Positions 1-7,137 of a stretch of 10,001 nucleotides of DNA are shown here, piece by piece. This DNA is from Chrysochromulina tobinii. Lineage: Eukaryota; Haptophyta; Prymnesiales; Chrysochromulinaceae. Both the position numbers and the translations under genes were made by a program. The notes beneath the pieces were generated by a model, which was not told the origin of the DNA, did no database searches, and saw nothing but the letters and a program-made list of their open reading frames with translations. Each line of letters begins with the position of its first letter. The stretch's first letter is position 1. The stretch lies in contig JWZX01001262.1 of assembly GCA_001275005.1 (NCBI GenBank), positions 1 to 10,001 on the forward strand. The letters are read 5' to 3'.

Positions 1-323
1 CAGACTCCCCTCTTCTCTCCTTCTCCTTCCTTTCCCTTCTCCTTTTTTTCTTTTATTTCTCCAACCGTTAGAAAAACGCCGCCGGTTTTCGCTTCTGGGA
101 GAGAAACCCGATCTAACAGGTTCTTTTTGGGTCCCCAGTGGTGTCCGACCGAGCTAACATTATGTACGTACTAGCCCCTACAACCCGCCGCCGGCTACCC
201 ACACCCGTACAATCTAAAACGACCGAGGCTTTTGGACAGGCGGGTATGCTTTCACAGCATGGTTCTCAATTTTCATAAACGTAGCACCGGTTGTCGCGGC
301 TGTCGTGTTTACGTTCACAGCCA
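1..323. other. Upstream region of the RNase HII gene
   Basis: The first 61 bases are almost pure pyrimidine on the plus strand (C/T runs with very few A or G), like a pyrimidine-rich promoter or 5' leader tract. No TATA box or recognisable gene is visible. Two short upstream reading frames start at ATG 246 (10 codons, stop at 276-278) and ATG 259 (22 codons). The second ends in a TGA at 325-327 that overlaps the first in-frame ATG of the RNase gene at 324. Their relevance depends on where transcription starts, which the sequence does not show. Confidence 0.4.
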
Positions 324-1367
324 ATGATCGTTCACACGACCCGACCGGGCTCAGAAATTCTCTCCCCCTTCATCATCGCCTTCATCGCCTTCATCATCGC
401 CTCCGCCATGGGTCGCAATGCCGCCGCCAATATCGCCGTGGTGAGCCGCCGGGTCTCTCTGCGGAGCAGCGCCCGACTGACAGCCTTGGAGCCTCTGCCG
501 CTCCCAGCTGCATCGGCGAAGCGGAGCTCTGCGTCAACAGCCGAGTCAGAAGATCAGCCCGTGGAGAAGAAGACGAAGAAGGCGCGCGTACCAAAGTCCG
601 CTGCGGCCGTGGATGCCAAAGAACTGCCGGCGCATGCCTCACGAGCCAGAGAAGAGGCCGCCTGGGTTCGTAAGACTTTTGTGGTCGGGTGTGATGAGGC
701 CGGGCGTGGGCCGCTCGCCGGCCCGGTTGTCGCTGCCGCGTGCTCGCTGCCCGCCGACGTCGACCCCATCCCAGGCGTGGGTGACTCCAAGACCATCACC
801 GATGAAGCTGAGCGCGAGGCGCTGTACGACAAGATTGTGAACACGCCTGGCGTGGTATGGTCTGCCCGCGTCGTGAGCGCTTCCCGCATCGACGAGGTTA
901 ATATTCTGATGGCGTCGCTCGAGGCGATGCGCCTCTCGGTGGTCGACGTGCTGCAGCAAGCGCAGCCCAAGGAGGCCCTCGCGCTCATCGACGGCCCCTT
1001 TTCGCCCTGGAAGGAAGGCGTCAAGTATGCTGACTTCCAACTTCCAGCCCCACCGCCATCCGTCTCGCTGAAGGTGGAGCCGATCAAGGGCGGCGACGCC
1101 AAGGTGTACTGCATCGCGGCCGCCTCCATTCTCGCCAAGGTGACGCGGGATCGGCTCATGCATGCCCTTCACACAGAGTGGCCTCAGTATGGCTGGTCCA
1201 ATAACAAAGGGTACCCCACCGCAGAGCACGTGGCTGCTATTGCCAAGCACGGCGCTTGTGCCGCACACCGCCGCAGCTTCGCCCCGCTCAAGACGAAGGG
1301 GCTGGCGCCGCCAACGGAAGCTGAGATGATGCACATTGAAGAGCTGTGCGCGAGAGCACAACCATGA
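324..1367 (+). CDS. Ribonuclease HII (bacterial/organellar type) with N-terminal presequence
   Basis: Endonuclease that cuts the RNA strand of RNA-DNA hybrids and removes single ribonucleotides from DNA. The RNase HII signatures are all present. With the 324 start (347 aa) the DEAGRGPLAGP motif is at residues 124-134, with acidic D124 and E125. IDG supplies D223, GGDA supplies D258, IAAASILAKVTRD is at 264-276, and GYPTAEH...HRRSF is near 296-319. These four acids match the family's DEDD set. About 17 extra residues lie between D223 and D258 compared with bacterial enzymes. The 118 residues before the catalytic core are not part of the fold. From ATG 324 they begin with a signal-peptide-like hydrophobic stretch (residues 14-28, ending ASA), then a Ser/Arg/Ala-rich segment like a transit peptide. 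A second ATG at 408 has a near-ideal context (GCCGCCATGG type) and would give 319 aa without the hydrophobic stretch. A KKTKK cluster near residue 82 could be nuclear or just a linker. Compartment is inferred: organelle likely. Family call is very secure, the start is not. Confidence 0.93.
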   Translation: MIVHTTRPGSEILSPFIIAFIAFIIASAMGRNAAANIAVVSRRVSLRSSARLTALEPLPLPAASAKRSSASTAESEDQPVEKKTKKARVPKSAAAVDAKELPAHASRAREEAAWVRKTFVVGCDEAGRGPLAGPVVAAACSLPADVDPIPGVGDSKTITDEAEREALYDKIVNTPGVVWSARVVSASRIDEVNILMASLEAMRLSVVDVLQQAQPKEALALIDGPFSPWKEGVKYADFQLPAPPPSVSLKVEPIKGGDAKVYCIAAASILAKVTRDRLMHALHTEWPQYGWSNNKGYPTAEHVAAIAKHGACAAHRRSFAPLKTKGLAPPTEAEMMHIEELCARAQP

Positions 1368-1782
1368 ACGTGGGCCATCGTGGAGGTGGTGCAGCTCTCT
1401 GGCCAAGAGCATCAGGGCATGGCATCGAGGCAAGGCAGCTGTTCCTAGACGCTAGACGGAGCCGAGCTCTCTGGAGTACGCCGCTCTGGACTGCTCTCAC
1501 GTCTCGCAGCCAGAGAGAGAGACGAGACTCTGGGTCTGGCCTATTTTGACGTACCGTCTCTAGTTAATTAGGTTCGCTATTGAGTGTGGACTTATACATG
1601 TACCGCCTCGATGGCATCCGGCCCGGTTCGCGCCACGCAGCACGCCGAGCACGGTGTGCACGCGACGACCCGGCCAACCGGGCCGGAACCGGCAACCGCG
1701 CGGCGCCATGGCATCCCTCGCGCCCTCCCCCGCTGGCGCTGCACTGCGCCGCGCGTTAGGCCGCACCTCACCTTGGGACCTG
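1368..1782. other. Convergent intergenic region between RNase HII and the large minus-strand gene
   Basis: Both flanking genes end here, so this stretch should hold two 3' untranslated regions and two poly(A) sites. I see no canonical AATAAA on either strand in a convincing place. It holds the inverted repeat listed at 1617-1687 and a short Ser/Arg-rich purine tract near 1510-1530. The 200-300 base reading frames over it are not supported by any domain. Confidence 0.5.
1617..1687. repeat. 12-bp perfect inverted repeat in the shared 3' region
   Basis: TCCGGCCCGGTT at 1617-1628 is the exact reverse complement of AACCGGGCCGGA at 1676-1687, with 47 bases between the arms. It lies between two convergent genes. 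It could form a GC-rich hairpin in either transcript and could help 3' end formation, but that role is inference. Confidence 0.6.
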
Positions 1783-4710
1783 TCAGCTCGCACACTCGCG
1801 CCCCACGCACGTGAGGGTAAACCCGTCGGGCAGGTCATCGGGCAGCGGGAACAAGTTGAGCTCATTGGCGGAGCTGCGCGCGCGGCTCACGAGGCGAGCG
1901 GGAAGCTGGATCATTCGGTGCGCCACCGATGAGTGCGCGCCGTCGGATGACGCGGCCATAGCAGCGGCCGCGTGGTACAGATGTGACGCGTGGTACCAGG
2001 AGGGGGGGGTGAGCGCGTCGAGGAGCCGGCGGCAAGCGTGGCACGGCGGACCGTCGTCGGGGCCACAATCGCCATCGGAGCCCGGGATGGCACTTGCGCC
2101 CTTGTAGCGTCCGCAATAGAGGATCTCGGAAAACGCGGCGTTCGAGCCCCAGCTGACGGCATCGCCGTCGTCGTTGACAAGGCTTGCGAGGAACCGATCG
2201 CACGAGGGGCATGCAGGGCCGCTCGTCGGGCCGCAGACGCCGTCTGAGCCGGGGATGGCATCGCCACCGAGTCGGCGCCCGCAGTAGACGGTCCTCCGGC
2301 CGTCGTGGCGCGTACCCGCGAGCTCGTCGTTGCCGAGGGCTACCGGTGCACCCTCATCATTCAACGGTCCCGCGCGCGCGTCGATGATCGCTGAGACGCC
2401 GTTGATGGCTGGCTTGTCCATCCCGGCTGTCGGGTCGCCCTTGGCGTGAGCATCGAATCTGCCGGTGAGGTTTGCCAGTCGTACGAGGACGAGGGCGCGA
2501 CGCCACCGCTCGCTGGGCGAGAAGCTCGACACGACGACATTGGAACCCACCTGGGATCCTCCCTCCGAGAGCTCCTCCTCATTGCCGCTCAGAGGGTCGG
2601 ATGCCTCGTCCATCGCCTCGGAGCCATCATCTTCTCGTGCCTCGCCTGAAGTGGCCGAGCTCCATCCGAGCTCGATCTCAATCTCGAAGCCCTCCTTGTC
2701 CCCGTTCGACGCCTGCAGCGCCGCCAGAAAGGCCGAGGCCGAGGGGGCCCTATTCACCCCAAGCGCCGTCTCGAGCTCGATCATCTCCTCTTCCCGAAGC
2801 TCGGCCTCGAGCTCACGCAGCCGTGAGATTGCAATCTCCTCTGAGACTGCAATCTCCTCTTCGCGGAGCACACGCTGCCGTCCCTTAGCCTCGGGCTCCC
2901 TGTCTACCGCGGCCGCTCGCCGCTCCGCCTCGGCCTCAGCAGCAGATGGCAGTGGCGGAGCGGGCATGCCGTCGGCAGCTGCCTCTTCTTGCGTCGGCTT
3001 AGCGTCACTCGCCGTAAGCGCTCTTCTGGCCGAGGGCGCATCAGGCCTCGAATGCACCGCCTTGGGCGCTCCTGCCTTAATTCCTGCCTCTCTACTAGCC
3101 TTTGAGAGGTTCTCCGAAAGACTCCGCTTCGCCTCTGGCCTGGGTTGGAGGTCAGGGCGTGTCGTCGCCGTGCCGGCCGCATCCAGTGTCGTCGCCAGGT
3201 TGAGGGCAACATGCTCAGCCGTACCTGGGCCCGTCTTTTGAGATTCCGCCGTCAGTGTCGTGTCTCTTGAGCTGCTGGAGCTTGCACTCGCGCGCTCCAG
3301 CTCGTCCTCGTAATCGTCACTGGTGGGCGCCGTCCTGTGTGCCCTTTCGAACCCAAGCAGCCTCTCGAGCTCTCTCATCTTGCCGCCCCCAAGTACCCTC
3401 TCGAGCTCGAGCAGCTGCGCCTCGTCGGCCGCCTCGGTGACGGCTTGCATGTCCTTCGCATTCTGAGTCGCCTTCTCTGCAGACGCCCTCTCTGCAGCAT
3501 GTTTCTCTGCCATCGCCGCATCTGCTGCAGCCGCCGCCTCTGCAGCCGCCGCCTCTGCCGCCGCCCGCTCCGCCTCTAATTTGGCTTCTTTGACGAGTTT
3601 AGCAAGGATCTTCGCCTCTGCGACGCGCTCCTCCTCCTCACATTCCTCCTGTGCGCAACTTGCCGCCGCCACCGCAACCTTCTCGGCCGCCGCCGCCTCC
3701 TCCGCCGCCCTCTCGGCCGCCGCCGCCTCCTCTGCCGCCCTCTCGGCCGCCGCCCTCTCGGCCGCCGCCTCCTCCTTGGCCGCCCTTTCGGCCGCCGCCC
3801 TCTCGGCCGCCGCCTCCTCCTCCGCCGCCCTCTCGGCCGCCGCCCTCTCGGCCGCCGCCCTCTCGGCCGCCGCCCTCTCGGCCGCCGCCCTCTCGGCTGC
3901 CGCCCTCTCGACCGCCGCCTTCTTTGCCGCCGCTTTCTCTGTTGCCGCGCGCGCTGCGGCTGCAAAGAAGGCTGCGTTGTCCCGGCGTGCCTCGGCAGCC
4001 TTGCGTGCAGCCTCCTTGGCCTCCGCCTCCTTGGCCGCCGCGGCTTGGGCTTCGAGACGATCCGCCTCCACTCGCTCCTCTGCCTCCGCACATGCCTCCG
4101 CTGCCTCCTTCTCTGCCCTTTTTAGGGCCTCCATGGCCTCCTTCTCCTTGGCCTCCATGGCCTCCTTCTCCGCCTCCGTCTTTACCTCTCTTGCATCCTT
4201 CTCTGCCTTCTTCTTTGCCTCGTCCACCTCCTTCCCCGCTCTTTTCGCCTCCTCTGCAGCCACCTTGCCTGCTTTTTTCTTGGCCTCCGAGTCCGCCTGC
4301 TTGGTCAGCTCTTCTGTAAGCCCTTGGGTCTCCTCCTGCCTCTCCTCCGCCTCCTGCTTCTGAGTCAGCTTATCAAGCGAGCGGCTCTTTGGGTGCTGCT
4401 GCTGCGCCTCCTTGGCCCTCTGTGCCTCAAATCGCTTCTCCGCCTTGAGCGCCTCCGCCTCCGCCTTCGCCCTCGCCCCATCCGCCTTAGCAGCTTGCTT
4501 GGCGGCGGCGGCTTGAGCGTGCGACGCTTCCTCGGCCGCCGCCTTCTCGGCCGCCGCCCTCTCGGCCGCCGCCCTCTCGGCTGCCGCCTTCTCGGCCGCC
4601 GCCTCCTCCTCCGCCGCCCTCTCGGCCGCCGCCCTCTCGGCCGCCGCCCTTTCGGCCGCCGCCGACCTCTCGGCCGCCGACCTCTCGGCTGCCGCCTTCT
4701 CGGCTGCCGC
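1783..4710 (-). CDS. C-terminal part of large repeat-helix protein with twin Cys-rich repeats (same gene as 4712-6136)
   Basis: This is the downstream 975 codons of a gene whose 5' part is at 4712-6136. The two parts are in different frames and differ by one base. The minus-strand frame is open to 4959, but its first 83 codons are an Arg/Pro-rich out-of-frame reading of the neighbouring repeats, so I start it at the frame junction. From the junction come [10 protein letters not shown] repeats, a second copy of the ASHAQAAA...KSRSLDK block, a Lys/Glu-rich helix, more AAAER repeats, and an acidic, Ser-rich linker. Three short ELExxLG-type motifs lie near 3345-3420 and 2743-2784. The C-terminus has two YCGR...IPGSDG.CGP..GP.C..C repeats (2200-2286 and 2032-2118) with identical CX15CX7CX2C spacing, a possible metal site. 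Function unknown. The long helix suggests a scaffold or coiled-coil role. The TGA stop is at 1783-1785. No known full-length homologue is recognised. Confidence 0.75.
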   Translation of the reverse strand, partial: AAAEKAAAERSAAERSAAAERAAAERAAAERAAEEEAAAEKAAAERAAAERAAAEKAAAEEASHAQAAAAKQAAKADGARAKAEAEALKAEKRFEAQRAKEAQQQHPKSRSLDKLTQKQEAEERQEETQGLTEELTKQADSEAKKKAGKVAAEEAKRAGKEVDEAKKKAEKDAREVKTEAEKEAMEAKEKEAMEALKRAEKEAAEACAEAEERVEADRLEAQAAAAKEAEAKEAARKAAEARRDNAAFFAAAARAATEKAAAKKAAVERAAAERAAAERAAAERAAAERAAAERAAEEEAAAERAAAERAAKEEAAAERAAAERAAEEAAAAERAAEEAAAAEKVAVAAASCAQEECEEEERVAEAKILAKLVKEAKLEAERAAAEAAAAEAAAAADAAMAEKHAAERASAEKATQNAKDMQAVTEAADEAQLLELERVLGGGKMRELERLLGFERAHRTAPTSDDYEDELERASASSSSSRDTTLTAESQKTGPGTAEHVALNLATTLDAAGTATTRPDLQPRPEAKRSLSENLSKASREAGIKAGAPKAVHSRPDAPSARRALTASDAKPTQEEAAADGMPAPPLPSAAEAEAERRAAAVDREPEAKGRQRVLREEEIAVSEEIAISRLRELEAELREEEMIELETALGVNRAPSASAFLAALQASNGDKEGFEIEIELGWSSATSGEAREDDGSEAMDEASDPLSGNEEELSEGGSQVGSNVVVSSFSPSERWRRALVLVRLANLTGRFDAHAKGDPTAGMDKPAINGVSAIIDARAGPLNDEGAPVALGNDELAGTRHDGRRTVYCGRRLGGDAIPGSDGVCGPTSGPACPSCDRFLASLVNDDGDAVSWGSNAAFSEILYCGRYKGASAIPGSDGDCGPDDGPPCHACRRLLDALTPPSWYHASHLYHAAAAMAASSDGAHSSVAHRMIQLPARLVSRARSSANELNLFPLPDDLPDGFTLTCVGRECAS
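2032..2286 (-). repeat. Twin Cys-rich repeat (two 87-base units)
   Basis: Units 2200-2286 and 2032-2118 each encode 29 residues from YC to the last Cys. Both keep YCGR, IPGSDG, CGP, GP.C and C..C, with all four Cys at identical spacing; start-to-start distance is 168 bases. Four conserved Cys per unit suggest metal binding or disulfides. I have an impression of similar motifs in other marine protist proteins but cannot name a family. Confidence 0.8.
2825..2860 (-). repeat. 18-bp tandem duplication
   Basis: GAGATTGCAATCTCCTCT at 2825-2842 is followed directly by a copy with one mismatch at 2843-2860. On the coding strand it gives EEIAVS then EEIAIS, a recent in-frame duplication in the acidic linker. 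Confidence 0.85.
3681..3912 (-). repeat. 15-bp minisatellite encoding the RAAAE pentapeptide, array A
   Basis: Tandem 15-base units of the type GGCCGCCGCCCTCTC (plus strand), with variants that give AAEEE or AAKEE. On the minus strand they read as repeated Ala-Ala-Ala-Glu-Arg, predicted to form a stable, possibly single, alpha helix. Near-identical units favour slippage and unequal exchange, and they leave several frames open, which explains the many long overlapping spurious frames here. Confidence 0.85.
3903..4529 (-). repeat. Internal segmental duplication, copy 2, with 231 bases absent from copy 1
   Basis: Same two blocks as copy 1, but about 231 bases (77 codons) of extra Lys/Glu-rich helix sit between them. 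The offset changes from 637 to 868 bases, an exact multiple of three. Either copy 2 gained this piece or copy 1 lost it. Confidence 0.88.
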
Positions 4711-4780
4711 CCTCCTCCTCCGCCGCCCTCTCGGCCGCCGCCCTCTCGGCCGCCGCCCTCTCGGCTGCCGCCCTCTCGAC
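4530..4780 (-). repeat. 15-bp minisatellite encoding the RAAAE pentapeptide, array B
   Basis: Second array of the same unit, with some units shortened to 12 bases (encoding SAAER, near 4660-4690). It contains the frameshift site at 4710-4712 and joins the two copies of the segmental duplication. Confidence 0.85.
4710..4712 (-). other. Single-base frameshift site inside the repeat tract
   Basis: The plus strand reads GCCGCCCTCCTCC here. The equivalent repeat near 4600 reads GCCGCCTCCTCC, with one C fewer in the run. The extra base moves the reading from the N-terminal frame to the frame of the C-terminal part. Total span 6136-1783 is 4354 bases, which is 3 x 1451 plus one, so a single insertion explains the break exactly. 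It may be a sequencing or assembly error in a repeat, a real mutation, or an intron boundary missed by eye. Confidence 0.8.
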
Positions 4781-6136
4781 CGCCGCCTTCTTTGCCGCCG
4801 CCTTCTCTGTCGCCGCGCGCGCTGCGGCTGCAAAGAAGGCTGCGTTGTCCCGGCGTGCCTCGGCAGCCTTGCGTGCAGCCTCCTTGGCCTCCGCCTCCTC
4901 GGTCGCCGCGGCTTGGGCTTCGAGACGCTCCGCCTCCGCCCGAGCGCGCGTGTGCTCAACGGCTACGGAGGCACACCTCGCCTCCGCCTCCTGCTTCCGT
5001 GTCAGCTTATCAAGCGAGCGGCTCTTTGGGTGCTGCTGCTGCGCCTCCTCGGCCCTCTGTGCCTCAAATCGCTCCTCCGCCTTGAGCGCCTCCGCTTCCG
5101 CCTTGGCCCGCGCCTCATCCGCCTTAGCAGCTTGCTTGGCGGTGGCGGCGGCTTGAGCATGCGACGCTCCATGCTGTTTTTCGACCGGCGGCGGAGTCAC
5201 ACTCCGACTCCAAGGAAAGGAGCTTTTCTCGGCCGCACGGACGCTCTTCTCCGCCGCACGTGCGAGTTTCTCCGCTCTCGCGGCCGCTTCAGCGGCCTGC
5301 CTCATCTCCGCGTCCTCGAGCGCGAGGTTCTCCGCTCTCGCCGTCGTCATTGCGTTTTGTGCCGAGTCAGAGGCATCGTCAGGCAATGGCACCTTGTCCC
5401 CGTCGACGGGGGGCTGGATCGCTTCGTATTCCTCCTGCTCGTCGGCGTCCAGCTCATCGAACTCCGCTTGGCACAGGTCGTAGTTCTTGCCGCGCAGGTG
5501 GTAGCGCATGCCCACGATCGGGTGCATGCCTGACCGATCGCAAATGATGCTCGGGTGGAAGCCCTGGTTGTAGAGAATGGCGGGCGCTGGAACGGGCGGG
5601 GGCGCGGCTGCCTCCTGGTTCGTGGGCATCAAGAAGGAGAAGAATGACGAGATCTCGGGCGACGGCATCTGCACATTCGTTAGCGAAGAATTTAGCGAAG
5701 TATCCGGCTTGATCGTTTTGAGCACCAGTTGCGAAGGCTCCTCGAGCTCTTGCTCCTCGTCGCCTTCATGATTGTCATTCTCGAGGGCATCAAGGAGGCG
5801 CTGGAGAAGCGCATCTTTGCTCCCTGTGGTCAGGAGGCCCAAGCCTTGGAGCCGCTCCTGCAGTTCAGCCTTTGAGACACCCTCGAGCTCCTCATGGATC
5901 TCCCACTCTCCCACAGAGCTTCCGCTGTGCACACTTTCGGAGCCGGCAGATGCCAGTTGAGCGGACGAGGGCGTTCTAGATAGGAGAAAGCGGCGGAGCT
6001 CCACAACCTGCTCTTCCTCTTCTCGCCACATGGACGACGAAGACCCTGCCTGCGTTGGGGTGATGCAACCCGGGCAGCCTTCGGCGGTGCTTTTGGGTCT
6101 TGTGCCTGCTTTTCGACCGAGCCACATCCGCCACAT
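4712..6136 (-). CDS. N-terminal part of the large protein: SAP domain plus degenerate ZZ-type finger
   Basis: First 475 codons of the gene that continues at 1783-4710; read together they would give about 1450 residues. Residues 85-119 match the SAP motif ([10 protein letters not shown], then [19 protein letters not shown]), a helix-turn-helix DNA or chromatin-binding fold found in SAF-A/B, Acinus and PIAS proteins. Residues 191-240 match a ZZ-type finger ([18 protein letters not shown], then YDLC.AEF) but keep few of the usual Cys pairs. This suggests a degenerate form, and I associate such forms with algal proteins from memory. An acidic stretch, a Pro-rich linker near 178-185 and a long Ala/Glu/Arg helix follow. 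ATG 6136 is the first in-frame ATG after an upstream in-frame stop (TAG at 6155-6157). Its context is weak; ATGs at 6127 and 6031 are alternatives. A nuclear or chromatin role is inferred from SAP only. Confidence 0.8.
4771..5169 (-). repeat. Internal segmental duplication, copy 1
   Basis: Two blocks, 4981-5169 and 4771-4938, match copy 2 (4345-4529 and 3903-4070) at high DNA identity. They encode the ASHAQAAA...[14 protein letters not shown] segment and the RLEAQAAA...[11 protein letters not shown] segment. Block 4771-4938 aligns to 3903-4070 at a constant offset of 868 bases with no gaps. Confidence 0.9.
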
Positions 6137-6275
6137 TGGCCTCCGCGTCCTCCGCTACAGCCACCCTGATTTGGGACTAATTTGGGACGCTTCGGGTTTT
6201 GTGCGAGGTCGCCGCGCATGCATTGGGATGAAGAGAGAGTATGTAACTGACCAAGCTACCTACACATTGGCAGGA

Positions 6276-6294
6276 CCCCCCATGAAGAGGGGGG
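6276..6294. repeat. C6/G6 hairpin
   Basis: Six C at 6276-6281 and six G at 6289-6294 flank the 7-base loop ATGAAGA. It lies about 140 bases upstream of the large minus-strand gene's ATG, so it may be in its 5' leader. Confidence 0.5.
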
Positions 6295-6600
6295 ACAATG
6301 TACAATTGAAAGGGGGTAGGGCGATTTTGCAGGAAGATGCGGGCGATCTAAAGCACGGCTTGTTTCGAGGAGCATGTTGAAGTGATTTAGAGGTGATTAT
6401 ACCCACAGCTCGCCGCCTCTGCCTGAACCTTTAGCTGATACATATAGCTCAGGCCAACTCAACCGCTGTCTGGTCCGAGTGGCAGAACATGAGCAGACTG
6501 ACTCACAGACCAGGAAGATGAGCGTGGGAAGTCGGTTTATTCGTCCCTCGCTCGTCATCTCCCCAATGTCACACATGAGGTGCAATCGTATGTAATCACA

Positions 6601-6620
6601 GACGCAATCGGACGCAATCA
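6601..6620 (+). repeat. Decamer direct repeat
   Basis: GACGCAATCG is followed by GACGCAATCA with one mismatch, and a related GTGCAATCG lies just upstream near 6582. This could be a duplicated protein-binding site; no factor is known to me. Confidence 0.4.
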
Positions 6621-6773
6621 ACATGCCTATGCATTGTGTTTGGCGTCCTTTCGTGTTACACCGTGTTTTGGGAGGGCCCTTTCAGGGCCTGTGTTTTGTG
6701 TGTTTGTGTTTTGGGCCGCGGCCGGTACAAGCGTACAACGGACCTCTGTGTTTACTTAGTGTTTACTGTTTTG

Positions 6774-6780
6774 TATAAAA
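6774..6780 (+). promoter_or_regulatory. TATA-box-like motif upstream of the methyltransferase
   Basis: TATAAAA is a full match to the eukaryotic TATA consensus in otherwise GC-rich DNA, 88 bases before the first in-frame ATG (6862) and 364 before ATG 7138. Use as a promoter is inferred. Confidence 0.4.
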
Positions 6781-6783
6781 TTC

Positions 6784-6824
6784 GTGTTTTGGGAGACCTA
6801 TTTGGCAGACCCCTCCCAAAACAC
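6784..6824 (+). repeat. 12-bp perfect-stem hairpin next to the TATA motif
   Basis: GTGTTTTGGGAG (6784-6795) pairs with CTCCCAAAACAC (6813-6824) around a 17-base loop. If the TATA motif at 6774 is used, the transcript would start in or just after this hairpin. Confidence 0.6.
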
Positions 6825-6916
6825 AGGGACCACAGGGGGCGGAGGCAACAATTGGCCCTGCATGCGGCATAATATCCACATCGCTAGTACGCTTGGAAAG
6901 AAAGGGGGGGGGGGAA

Positions 6917-7051
6917 GTAAGTGCACGCGCTCACGCGTGCGTTGCCTTGGGCCGGTGAGTGTGGCCTTCGGTCGGCCGAAGATGAGAGCGTCTGGGGACA
7001 CGCTGGTGCCGGTAGGCCCTCTTCCAATTTTGCATGCACTTCATTTTTCAG
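6917..7051 (+). other. Candidate 135-nt intron in the 5' part of the methyltransferase gene
   Basis: A consensus donor GTAAGT at 6917-6922 and a T-rich acceptor TTCATTTTTCAG ending at 7051 bound 135 bases, exactly 45 codons. The open frame is therefore the same with or without splicing. If real, translation would probably start at ATG 6862 and skip ATG 6982. Confidence 0.4.
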
Positions 7052-7137
7052 ACCCCTTAACCGTTCCTACAAGAGGGGTTTTTGGGGAGCGCCCACGGGG
7101 CAACTCCCGTTTCGATTTCTGCTCTCCGAGTTGTCGA

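Larger units (their letters stand above)
6137..6783. other. Divergent intergenic region between the large gene and the methyltransferase
   Basis: It should hold the promoters of both neighbours. On the minus-strand side I see no clear TATA box. It contains a C6/G6 hairpin (6276-6294), a decamer direct repeat (6601-6620), a GT-rich stretch with repeated GTGTTTTG octamers (6663, 6691, 6706, then 6784) and a TATAAAA at 6774. A 75-codon minus-strand frame at 6397-6624 has no recognisable domain and I do not call it. Confidence 0.5.
6663..6824. repeat. 162-bp segment bounded by 13-bp perfect inverted repeats (possible MITE)
   Basis: GTGTTTTGGGAGG at 6663-6675 is the exact reverse complement of CCTCCCAAAACAC at 6812-6824. 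The interior is GT-rich and holds more GTGTTTTG copies and a 10-bp palindrome (GGCCGCGGCC, 6714-6723). I see no clear target-site duplication, so a miniature inverted-repeat element is only one reading. A regulatory hairpin cluster is another. Confidence 0.4.

Noticed and set aside
291-323. TTG start for RNase HII at 291
   Set aside because: A non-ATG start is unlikely in a eukaryote when in-frame ATGs at 324 and 408 are available.
639-1433. Minus-strand frames opposite the RNase HII gene
   Set aside because: No domain and no plausible composition; the plus strand carries a full set of RNase HII motifs.
3681-4780. CRISPR-like regular repeats
   Set aside because: Units are 15-base, contiguous and coding, with no unique spacers.
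3581-5085. Long plus-strand frames rich in Ala/Ser, Pro/Arg or Leu/Arg over the repeat region
   Set aside because: They are antisense readings of the 15-bp repeat, which has few stops in any frame. The minus-strand frame carries the domains and the charged helix.
6784-6861. GTG start for the methyltransferase at 6784
   Set aside because: It lies in the hairpin arm beside the TATA motif and has no ATG; ATGs at 6862, 6982 and 7138 fit better.
6904-6914. G-quadruplex at the 11-G run
   Set aside because: Only one G run is present, with no three further runs close by on the same strand.
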